The notes beneath the pieces are model-generated. The model was not told where the DNA came from, ran no database searches, and saw only the letters and a program-made list of their open reading frames with translations. Positions 48,452 to 57,900 of a stretch of 64,000 nucleotides of DNA are shown piece after piece. Each line of letters opens with the position of its first letter. Position 1 is the stretch's first letter. This DNA comes from Actinomycetota bacterium (GTDB lineage Bacteria > Actinomycetota > Acidimicrobiia > Acidimicrobiales > Iamiaceae), in assembly GCA_019639075.1 (NCBI GenBank), contig JAHBSO010000006.1, positions 62,001 through 126,000 of the forward strand, read 5' to 3'. The position numbers and the translations under genes were made by a program.

Positions 48452-51400
48452 TCAGTCGGTGGCGGTCGGAGCGTCGGCCCGGTCGAGGGTCTCGCGCAGG
48501 TGGCCGGCCAATACCCGGACGTGGGGTTCGAGCACGGCGCTGTCGTGGGTGCCGGGCACCTCGGTCACGTCGACCCGCTCGCACCACGGCCCCCAGCCGT
48601 TGTCGTCGAAGATGAATCGCCGGTCGATGTTGATCTGTCGGTCGGGGCCGAACACGTGCAGCGGGTCGAGCTTGGGGCGGAACAGGGTCAGCACGCCGGG
48701 GTAGTGGCGCATCTCGTAGCGCTCGAGCGCCCGGTAGAAGCCCTGTTCGATCTCGGTCGAGTGGAGGGTGCCGCTGTCGGTCTCGGTCGTGCCCCCATCG
48801 CGACGACGTCGCTTCTCCTGTTCCCAGCGGACCCGGTTGACCGCCCACTGCTTCACCCAGCTCACCCCTTCCCGGGAGAGGTTGTCGCGCTGGATCTTCG
48901 CCCGGTCGAGCACGGTGAGCGGCGGGTTGAACGGGGTCGGCGTGTCGAGGAGCACCACCGCACCGACCTCCTCGCCGGCGTCGCGGAGTTGCAGCGCCAT
49001 CTCCACCGCCGTGATGCCGCCACCGGAGAAGCCGCCCAGGAGGTACGGACCGTGCGGCTGGACCGTCCGGATCTCCTCGAGGTACGCACGGGCCATCACG
49101 ACGAAGTCGTCGTGGGGCTCCTCACCGCCGTAGAGGCCCTGGGCCTGCACCCCGAAGAAGGGCCGGTCGGAGCCGATGCGGTGGGCGAGGTGGCGCAGGT
49201 TCATGACGTTGCCGAACATGCCGGCGACGAGGAAGAACGGATGGCCCGGACCGCCCTCGCCGGGGTGCATGGCCACGAGGTGGCGGTACCGGGGGCGGGT
49301 ACCGACCACGATGGGCCCGCCCTCCTCGTCCTGGTCGTCGGTGCCGTCGTCGGGGCGGGCGTCGCGGATCAGCGCGGCGACCGCCTCGATCGTCGGGGCG
49401 TCGAAGAGCACCGACACCGGGAAGTCGACCGAGAACAGCTTGCGGATCCGGGCGAACAGCCGCACCGCGATGAGGCTGTGGCCGCCGAGCTCGAAGAAGT
49501 CGTCGCGGACGCCGACCTGGCGGATTCCCAGCAGCTCCTGCCAGAGCGAGACCAGGGTGCTCTCCATCTCGTCCCGGGGTTCGACGTAGTCCACGTCGAT
49601 GTCGGGTCGGGCGAAGACGACGTCGCCCTGGGCATCGCCGCGGAGCTGGTCGGCGGCGACGCGCGCCGCCTGGTCGCGCAGGGCCGTCAGGTCCATCGAG
49701 GTGACGTAGCGGACGGGGACCGGACGCATGCGGATCACCCGGCCGAAGGCCCGGGCGCCCTCGTCGGCCCCGATGCCCTGGCTGACGTTGTGCCGGAGCA
49801 GCAGCTCGGCGGGGGAGGCGTGGCCGGACGAGGTCGAGGCGTCGCGCTCGATCTCGCCGGCCATCGGTGCCGGTGCCACCTCCAGCGGTCCGTCGAGGCG
49901 GCGGATCGAGAACCCGCGCACCTCCAGGACGACGGTGCCGTCCGGGTCGCAGAGGTCGACGTCGAAGGTGGCGACCCCGTCATCGGATCCGTCGGTCGGA
50001 CGGATCCGGGCGACCGCCACCACGTCGGCGCCGAGGCGACCGAACGCCCGGATCCGGTCGTAGCGGATCGGGACCCAGAGCGTGGCGCCGGTGTACCCGA
50101 GGACGAGGTCCATGGCGAACCCGGTGCCGAGGTCGACGAGCGCGGGGTGCAGCCCGACGTCGTCCAGGTCTCCGGCGAAGCGGTCGGCGAGGTGGAGGTG
50201 GGCCACCGACACGCCGTCGCCCTGCCTGACCTTGGTGACGACGTCCCACCGGGGACCGAAGTGGAGGTGGTCCTGCTGCGCGGTCCGGGTCGGTCGGGCG
50301 GACGGGTCGGGGCCGGCCGCCGCTTCGACGTCGACTGCCGGGGGCCGGTCCAGCTCGCGCAGGCGGATCGTGGCTTCGGCGGTGGTGACCCGACCGGGGC
50401 TGGCGGCCCTCGTGGCTCCCTCGGCGTCGGTCGTCTCGGGCGCGACGGCCTGGCGGACGTGGAACCGGTAGCCGTCGACCACCGGGGTGAGGACGACCTG
50501 CGCGTCGAGCTCGTCGCCGGTCGGGGCCAGCGGACGGAGGAACAGGAGGTCCGACAGCTCGAAGGGCCGATCGATGCCGAGCTCGGCGAGCGCGGCCCTG
50601 GCCAACTCCGGGTACCCGGCGCCGGGCAGCAGCGCCTCGTCGGCCGCGGTGCGGTGCTCGTCGAGCGCCCACGTGGTGGCGACCGGCCATCGGGCGTCGA
50701 GGCGCGTGACGCCCCGACGATCGGTGACGACGGTGTCGAACAGGATGTGCGCCGCCGGGCGCGGCTCCGGTTCGTCGTCGGCGACGGCCTCCGCGGCCAT
50801 GCCCACGTCGCCCCACACGCCCCAGCCGAGCGTCAGGTAGTGCGTTTCGCCGTGGGCGTGCCGGGCGCCGGACAGCGCGTCGAGGAACGAGTTGGCGGCC
50901 ACGTAGTCGACCTGACCGATCGGCGCGGTGATCGTGCTGGTCGAGCCGAAGAGCACGAACAGGTCGAGCTCCTCGTCGGCGAGGACCTCCTCGAGGACGA
51001 GGGTGCCGTACACCTTCGGACCGAGGACCTCGTCGATGTCGGTGAGGTCCTTGCCGATCAGGGGGCCGTCGTCGATGACGCCGGCGGCGTGGACGACCGC
51101 GTCGATGCCGCCGTGGGTGCGGCGGACCTCGTCCACCACCATCCGCATCTCGTCGGCGTCGGTGACGTCGCCGTGCTGCACGGTGACGTCGACGCCCTGT
51201 GCTTCCAGGTCGAGCAACCCGGCCAGCCGGCGCCCGGTCCCGTCGCCGACCTTGGCCCGCTCGTCCCAGGAGGCCCGGTCGGGGAGCTCGCCCCGGGTGA
51301 GCAGCACGATGCGGGCGCCCACCGACTCGTGGAGGGCACGGGCGATCGTGAGACCGATGCCGCCGAGGCCGCCCGTGATGAGCACGGTGCCCCCGGGGCG

Positions 51401-54400
51401 GATCCGCGGCTCGCGCTCGACCGAGGTCGGCGGCGTGCGGCGCACGTCGCGCACGTAGCGGCGATCGCCACGGATGGCGGCGATGTCGCCGGACGGGTGA
51501 GCGGTGATCTCGGCGAAGATCATGTCCTCGAGCACCCGCTCCCGCGAACGGGGTGCTTCCTGCTCGTCGGCCGCCGTCCGGTCGGCCCGGAGCCCGTTGG
51601 CGCGGACGGACCGGATGGCGCTGACCGCAGCACCCATGGCCCGATCGAGGCGGCCCGTCGGGAAGAGGTCGCCCTGGTCGATGTCGAACGCGGAGACGGT
51701 GACGCCCGGAAGCTCCCGCGGGATCACCTGGACGGGCCCGAGCACCGTGGCCTGCTCGGGCCACTGCGCCCGATCGCCGTCGACCACCCGGTGCGCGCCC
51801 ATGGTGGCGACCGAGATGTGCAGCGGCCGCTTCAGGTCGGTCCCGCCCCACGCCTGGGCGAGGAGCACCAGGCTGTGCAGGCCCAGCTCCTGGTTCCGGT
51901 GGAAGAAGCTGCTGCCGGGCCGGAAGTCGCGATCGTCCTCGGCGATCAGTGCGAGGTGCACGATGCGGTCCGGTGTGTGGCCGGCGAGGATGACGTCCTG
52001 GAGGAGCAGCTCGTACTCGCCCAGGCCGTTCTCGGGTGCGATCACGTACTCCTGGTCCGAGACCACCTGGTAGGAGTCGCCGGGCCGGACGATGACGACG
52101 TCGTCGCCCCGGCGGCGGAGCCGGAGGGCGAGGTCGTCGCCCAGGCCGGTGCGATCGGCGACGACCATCCAGGTCTTGTGGCCGGCCGGCGCGGGTTCGA
52201 CGTCGCGGCTGCGCCACACGACCTCCCAGTCCCAGTCGTCCTCCTGGTCGCGGCCGATGTAGGCGTCGGCCCGGGCGGTCGTGGCCGGCGCGCCGGGTTC
52301 GATGACGAACGGTTGGGTCTGGAACGCGTAGGTCGGCAGCGAGAGCCGTTGCCGACCCTCGGTCTCGACCAGGAGCTCGACCGGCACGTCCAGGCCGGCG
52401 GCCCACAGACGACCCATGGCGGCCCGCAGCGCGACGTCGTCGGCCACGTCCTCCTCGGGGTGGCGCATGGTCGGGATCGCCTCGTGGGGGGCCCGGACCG
52501 CGGGGTGGCCCCGGACGAGCGACGAGAGCGTCTTGCCCGGGCCGACCTCGAGGAGGATGCGGTTCGGGTCCTCGGCGAGCGTGGCGACGCAGTCCGAGAA
52601 GCGGACCTTCCCGCGGAGGTGGGCGACCCAGTACTCGGGGTCGGTCGCGTCCTCGTCGGTGATCCAGGTGCCGGTGCGGTTGGACACCCACGGGATCTTC
52701 GGTGCGCGCAGGTCCATCGTGCGGAGGTGGGCGCGGAACTCCTCCAGCACCGGTTCGAGGAGCCGGCTGTGCGGCGCGGTGTCGATCTTCACCGGCTGGA
52801 CCTCGACGCCGGTGGCGGCCAGGCGCTCGCGCAGCACGTCGAGGGCGGCACGGTCGCCCGAGACCACGCTCAGGTCGGGTGCGTTCTCGACGGCGAGGTC
52901 CAGACCCAGCTCGTCGAGCAGGTCGGTGAGCTCCTCCGGCGGCACCGGGGCCACCGCCATGCCGCCGTCGGTGCGCTCGAACAGGCGGCCCCGCAGCGCC
53001 AGGAGGCCGAGGCCGTCCTCGAACGACATGGTGCCGGCGATGCACGCCGCGGTGTTCTCGCCCATGCTGTGGCCGACGAGGGCGGTCGGCTCGAGGCCCC
53101 ACTCCTGGAGCAGGCGGGCGAGCGCGATCTCGACGAGGAAGATGGCGGGGATCTGGAAGCGGGGCAGTTCGAGGGTGGCCGCGGCGTCGTCGACCTCGTC
53201 GAGCAGCAGCTGGCGCAGGTCGACGTCGTGCTCGTCGAGCAGGATGCGGAAGCCCTCGTCGAGCGTGCGGGCGAAGGTGGGCTCGGTGGCGTACAGGTCG
53301 GCGGCCATCCGCGGGTGCTGGGCGCCGCCGCCCGGGAACATGAAGGCGATCGACCGCTCGGCGGCCGGTGCCGTGTGGTCGAACACCCGGCGGTTGTCGC
53401 GCTCCTCGAGCAGCTTGGCCGCCTCCTCGAGGTCGCGGGCGGCGAGCACGCGTCGCTCGGCGAACGGGTGGCGGCCCTGGTTGAGGGTCCAGGCGACGTC
53501 GGCCAGTTCGACCTCGGGGTGCTCGTGCAGGTGGGCGGCGAGCCGGTCGCAGATGCCGTCGAGGGCCTTGCGGTTCTTGGCCGCCAGGGTGAGCACGGTG
53601 GCCCGTTCCGACGGCGTCGCCGTCGGCCGCTCGGGCGCCTCCTCGAGCACCACGAAGGCGTTGGTGCCGCCGACGCCGAGCGAGTTGACGCCGGCCCGGC
53701 GGGGCCCGTCGATGTCGGCGGGCCAGGGGCGCAGCTCGTCGACGACGGTGAACGGCGTGGCCTCGATGCCGAGGATGGGGTTCGGGGCCTCGTAGTTGAG
53801 CGACGGCGGGATCTCGCCGTGCTGCACCGCGAGGGTCGCCTTGATCAGGCTGGCCACGCCGGCCGCGGTGTCGAGGTGGCCGATGTTGGTCTTGACGCTG
53901 CCGATGCCGCAGAAGCCGTCCGGGGTCGGACCGTCGGCGTTGAACGCCTGGGTGAGCGCGGCGACCTCGATCGGGTCGCCGACCGGGGTGCCGGTGCCGT
54001 GGCACTCGACGTAGCCGATCGAGGTCGGCTCGACGTCGGCCACCGCGATGGCCTCGGCGATGCACTCGGCCTGGCCGTCGACCGAGGGGGCGAGGTACCC
54101 GACCTTGCGCGACCCGTCGTTGTTCACGGCCGTGCCGCGGATGACCGCGTAGACGTGGTCGCCGTCCTCGACGGCGTCGGCCAGCCGTCGCAGCACCACG
54201 ACGCCGGCGCCGCTGCCGAACACCGTGCCGGCGGAGCGGTGGTCGAACGCCCGGCAGTGGCCGTCGGGGGAGAGGATCTCGCCCTCGACGTACTGGTAGC
54301 CGTGCTTGTGGGGGATCTCGATCGTGACGCCGCCGGCGAGGGCCATGTCGCACTCGCCGGAGAGCAGGTGCTGCACGGCGAGGTGGGTGGCGACGAGCGA

Positions 54401-54964
54401 GGTCGAGCACGCGGTCTGGACGTTGACGGCCGGGCCCTGGAGGTCGAACAGGTAGCTGGCCCGGGTGACGAGGAAGTCCTTGTCGTTGCCGGTGTGGCGG
54501 AGCAGGAACAGGCCCACGTCGTCGACGAGGCCGGGGTTCGACAGCACGTTGCGCCGGTAGTAGTCGGCGGTGCCGCACCCGGCGAAGATGCCGATCGAGC
54601 CGTCGAAGCCCGACGGCACGTGGCCGGCGTCCTCCATGGCCTCCCACGCCGCCATGAGGAAGTGGCGGTGCTGCGGGTCCATGATCCCGGCCTCCTTCGG
54701 CGAGAAGCCGAAGAAGTCGGGGTCGAAGTCGAACACGCCGCCGAGCGGGGCGGCCGCCTTCACGTAGCCCGGTCGGAGCCGCTCCTCGGCGGGCACGCCC
54801 GCCTCCTCGAGCTCCTCGTCGGTGAGGGGCCGGACCCGTTCGGTGCCGGACCGGAGGTCGTCCCAGTAGGCGCGGACCGACGGGGCCCCGGGCAGGTGGG
54901 CGGCCATGCCGACGATCGCGATGTCGTCGGTCTCCTCGATGTCGTCGGGGGGGACGTCGCTCAC
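48452..54964 (-). CDS. Type I polyketide synthase, KS-AT-KR-DH-ACP-TE
   Basis: A 2170-residue protein from GTG 54964, four bases after the NRPS stop. KS is at 14-440 with Cys186 (TACSTSL), His322 (HGTGTPVGD) and His363 (KTNIGHLD). AT is at 540-860 with Ser633 in GHSMGE; the substrate motif position reads TAPHS (729-733), so neither the malonyl HAFH nor the methylmalonyl YASH signature applies. The KR structural part is at 910-1110 and its catalytic part at 1190-1370 (GGLGGIG; Ser1341 or 1343, Tyr1354, Asn1358). DH is at 1430-1690 with His1437 before LPGAGYPE and Asp1611 (LHPALVD). ACP has Ser1830 (GGHSL). TE is at 1905-2150 with Ser1980 (GGFSGGG) and His2140. KR before DH is unusual. One condensation with ketoreduction, dehydration and release is predicted. 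Confidence 0.93.
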   Translation of the reverse strand: MSDVPPDDIEETDDIAIVGMAAHLPGAPSVRAYWDDLRSGTERVRPLTDEELEEAGVPAEERLRPGYVKAAAPLGGVFDFDPDFFGFSPKEAGIMDPQHRHFLMAAWEAMEDAGHVPSGFDGSIGIFAGCGTADYYRRNVLSNPGLVDDVGLFLLRHTGNDKDFLVTRASYLFDLQGPAVNVQTACSTSLVATHLAVQHLLSGECDMALAGGVTIEIPHKHGYQYVEGEILSPDGHCRAFDHRSAGTVFGSGAGVVVLRRLADAVEDGDHVYAVIRGTAVNNDGSRKVGYLAPSVDGQAECIAEAIAVADVEPTSIGYVECHGTGTPVGDPIEVAALTQAFNADGPTPDGFCGIGSVKTNIGHLDTAAGVASLIKATLAVQHGEIPPSLNYEAPNPILGIEATPFTVVDELRPWPADIDGPRRAGVNSLGVGGTNAFVVLEEAPERPTATPSERATVLTLAAKNRKALDGICDRLAAHLHEHPEVELADVAWTLNQGRHPFAERRVLAARDLEEAAKLLEERDNRRVFDHTAPAAERSIAFMFPGGGAQHPRMAADLYATEPTFARTLDEGFRILLDEHDVDLRQLLLDEVDDAAATLELPRFQIPAIFLVEIALARLLQEWGLEPTALVGHSMGENTAACIAGTMSFEDGLGLLALRGRLFERTDGGMAVAPVPPEELTDLLDELGLDLAVENAPDLSVVSGDRAALDVLRERLAATGVEVQPVKIDTAPHSRLLEPVLEEFRAHLRTMDLRAPKIPWVSNRTGTWITDEDATDPEYWVAHLRGKVRFSDCVATLAEDPNRILLEVGPGKTLSSLVRGHPAVRAPHEAIPTMRHPEEDVADDVALRAAMGRLWAAGLDVPVELLVETEGRQRLSLPTYAFQTQPFVIEPGAPATTARADAYIGRDQEDDWDWEVVWRSRDVEPAPAGHKTWMVVADRTGLGDDLALRLRRRGDDVVIVRPGDSYQVVSDQEYVIAPENGLGEYELLLQDVILAGHTPDRIVHLALIAEDDRDFRPGSSFFHRNQELGLHSLVLLAQAWGGTDLKRPLHISVATMGAHRVVDGDRAQWPEQATVLGPVQVIPRELPGVTVSAFDIDQGDLFPTGRLDRAMGAAVSAIRSVRANGLRADRTAADEQEAPRSRERVLEDMIFAEITAHPSGDIAAIRGDRRYVRDVRRTPPTSVEREPRIRPGGTVLITGGLGGIGLTIARALHESVGARIVLLTRGELPDRASWDERAKVGDGTGRRLAGLLDLEAQGVDVTVQHGDVTDADEMRMVVDEVRRTHGGIDAVVHAAGVIDDGPLIGKDLTDIDEVLGPKVYGTLVLEEVLADEELDLFVLFGSTSTITAPIGQVDYVAANSFLDALSGARHAHGETHYLTLGWGVWGDVGMAAEAVADDEPEPRPAAHILFDTVVTDRRGVTRLDARWPVATTWALDEHRTAADEALLPGAGYPELARAALAELGIDRPFELSDLLFLRPLAPTGDELDAQVVLTPVVDGYRFHVRQAVAPETTDAEGATRAASPGRVTTAEATIRLRELDRPPAVDVEAAAGPDPSARPTRTAQQDHLHFGPRWDVVTKVRQGDGVSVAHLHLADRFAGDLDDVGLHPALVDLGTGFAMDLVLGYTGATLWVPIRYDRIRAFGRLGADVVAVARIRPTDGSDDGVATFDVDLCDPDGTVVLEVRGFSIRRLDGPLEVAPAPMAGEIERDASTSSGHASPAELLLRHNVSQGIGADEGARAFGRVIRMRPVPVRYVTSMDLTALRDQAARVAADQLRGDAQGDVVFARPDIDVDYVEPRDEMESTLVSLWQELLGIRQVGVRDDFFELGGHSLIAVRLFARIRKLFSVDFPVSVLFDAPTIEAVAALIRDARPDDGTDDQDEEGGPIVVGTRPRYRHLVAMHPGEGGPGHPFFLVAGMFGNVMNLRHLAHRIGSDRPFFGVQAQGLYGGEEPHDDFVVMARAYLEEIRTVQPHGPYLLGGFSGGGITAVEMALQLRDAGEEVGAVVLLDTPTPFNPPLTVLDRAKIQRDNLSREGVSWVKQWAVNRVRWEQEKRRRRDGGTTETDSGTLHSTEIEQGFYRALERYEMRHYPGVLTLFRPKLDPLHVFGPDRQINIDRRFIFDDNGWGPWCERVDVTEVPGTHDSAVLEPHVRVLAGHLRETLDRADAPTATD

Positions 54965-54968
54965 GGGT

Positions 54969-57900
54969 TCAGCGGCCTCGGCGTCGGGTCCGGCGCTTGG
55001 CCGCCCGGTCCCGACCGCGCTGTGCGCTCTCGGTGGACGGGCCCTCGGCGAGCGACGCCGTGAAGCTCCGGATGGTCGGGTAGCGGTACAGGTCGGTCAG
55101 CGGGCAGGACACGTCGAGCGCGTCGCGCAGGCGGCGGTGGAGCCGCACCACCAGCAGCGAGTGGCCGCCGATGTCGAAGAAGTTGTCGTCGACGCCGATG
55201 CCGTCGGTGCCGAGGGTCTCGGACCAGATGGCGAGCACGGCCCGCTCGGTGTCGTTGCCGGCCGGTTCCGGGGGCTTGCCGCCCGGGCGGGCGCCCAGCA
55301 CCTCGGCCAGCGACGGCAGCGCGTTGCGGTCGATCTTGCCGTTCGGGGTGTGCGGCAGGGACGGGAGCACGGCGACGTGCCCGGGCACCATCACCTCGGG
55401 GAGGGTGGTCCGTAGGTGGTCCTTGACCGCCTGCGGGTCGACCTCGGCACCCGGCCGGGGCGACACGTACCCGACGAGCTGCTGGTCGCCCGGCGTGTCC
55501 TCGCGGACCACGGCGACGCACTCGAGCACGTCGTCCATGGCGCCCATCTGGGTCTCGATCTCGCCCAGCTCGATCCGGTAGCCGCGGATCTTCACCTGGT
55601 GGTCGGACCGCCCGATGTACTCGAGGATCCCGGAGCCGTCCGGCTCCTCGCGCCAGCGGACGAGGTCGCCGGTGGTGTACATCCGGTTCGTGCCCCCGGC
55701 GAACGGGTCGGGGACGAAGCGCTCGTCGGTCAGCTCGGGGCGGTCGTGGTACCCGCGGACGACGCCGTGGCCACCGATCCAGAGGTCGCCGGCGATGCCC
55801 GGGGGCAGGAGCCGCCGCTGGCCGTCGAGCACGTACACGCTGGTGTTGGCGATCGGCGTCCCGATCGGGATCTCCGCGACCTGGCCGTCGAGCCGGTGGG
55901 TGGTCGACCAGATGGTGGTCTCGGTCGGCCCGTACATGTTGGTGATCGTCGCCGACGGGGCGAGCGAGCGGAGGTCGTCGGCCAGCGCGACCGGGAACGC
56001 CTCGCCACCGATGAACAGGTGGTCGATGGTGCCGAGCGCCTTCCGCGACTCGTCGTGCTGCGACAGCATCCGGGCCATCGACGGCGTGCACTGGAGGTGG
56101 GTGACGCCGTGGCGCTCGACCTGCGCGGCGAACGAGTGGTCGGTGGCGGCCTCCTCGCGGAGGTCGGTCCCACCGGCAGCGTCGAGGTCGACTGTGCGGT
56201 TGGCGGCCCGCCGGATCTCGTCGAGCACCGGAAGGCTGGCCAGCACGGTGTCGGTGTCGATGCCGAAGTCGACGAGGCAGGCCACCTCGTCGACGCCGAT
56301 GGCCTTGAGCCCGTCGACGGTCCGACGGCAGCGCTCGGGGGTGCCGAACAGGCCGCTCGTCTCGTAGTAGCGCTGGAACGCGAACTCGAGGACGGCGTCG
56401 AGCTCCTCCTCGTCGAGGTTCTTGAAGTCGTCGTCCTGGAGGCCAGCGTCGGTCGCGCCCTCGGGACGGCTGAACGCCGGGAACGCCCAGGCGTACTCCT
56501 TGAGCAGCGAGAACGAGGTGCCCAGGTAGTCCTTGAGCGGCTGGCGAGCGATGTCGCGGACCTCGTCCTCGTCGGTGCCCACGAACGTGTGCAGCATGAG
56601 CGAGACGATCCCGGCATCGGGGTCGTGGCCGGCCTCGGCGCGGGCCGAGCGGTAGGCCTCGATCTTCGGGGCGAGCTGCTCGACGGACTGGCCGAGGAGG
56701 TGGGTGAGCACGTTGGCGCCGCGCTTGCCCGCTTCGATGTAGGTGTCGACGTTGCCGGCGGAGGTGACCCACACCGGCAGCTCGGCCTGCACCGGCCGCG
56801 GGAGGGTGCGGACCTCCAGCGGCGTGCCGTCGGGACGGTCGTAGGCGACGGCCTCGCCCCGCCAGAGCCGCTTGATCTCCTCGGCCTCGTCGAACATCGT
56901 CTGCTTGGCGGTGGCGTAGGTCTCCGGGCGGAGGACGAAGTCGTCGGGCTGCCACCCCGAGGCGACCGAGATGCCGACCCGGCCGTTGGAGATGTTGTCG
57001 ACGATGCTCCACGCCTCGGCGATGCGGATCGGGTGCTGGAGCGGGACCACGACCGAGCCGGCCCGGATGGCGACGTTCTCGGTGATCGCGGCGACCGCCG
57101 CACCCGTGACCGCCGGGTTCGGGTACAGGCCACCGAAGTCGTGGAAGTGGCGCTCGGGCGTCCACACCGCGGCGAAGCCGTGCTCGTCCGCGAACCGGGC
57201 GCCGTCGAGCAGCAGCCGGTACCGCTCCCGGCCGGGTTCCCCCGAGGCGTCGCCGGAGAAGTAGAAGAGCGAGAAGTCCATGCCCTTCGAGGCATGGGCC
57301 TCGACGAAGCCGTCGTCCTCGGTGCCGGTGCGGGCCCGGTCGAGGTGGACGACCACCTCGAACCCGCGGGTGAGCGTGTACAGCAGCTCGAGCACCGAGA
57401 TGTCGAACGAGAGGCTGGTGACCGCCAGCCAGGTGCCGGGCGGCTCGTGGGCCACGATCGGGTCCATGCCGGCGAAGAAGTTGACGGCGTTGCGGTGCTC
57501 GACCAGCACGCCCTTCGGGAGGCCGGTGCTGCCGGACGTGTAGATGCAGTAGGCCAGGTCGTCGGGCGTGGCGCCGCCGTCGACCGCGTCGGTCGGTCGG
57601 GCGGCGATGGCGGCGGCGTCCTGGTGGAGGTGGACGGTGGTGGCCGTCTCCGCCGGCGGGGCGACGGGCCCGTCGGTGACGATCACGGCGCAGCCGCTGT
57701 CGGTGATCATGTGCGCGACGCGGTCGCGGGGATAGGTCGGATCGAGCGGCACGTAGGCGCCGCCGGCCTTGTGGACCGCGAGCACGCTCAAGACGAGTTC
57801 GAGGCTCCGGGGCACGTGCACGCCGACGAGGTCGCCCCGACCGACGCCGAGGTCGCGCAGGTGGGCGGCGAGCTGGTTCGCCCGCTCGTCGAGCTGGCGG

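Noticed and set aside
48500..55063. Plus-strand open frame of 2187 codons opposite the PKS gene
   Set aside because: Its composition is that of an antisense shadow (runs of Val, Gly, Arg, His, Glu) and no domain is visible, while the minus-strand frame has complete PKS motifs.
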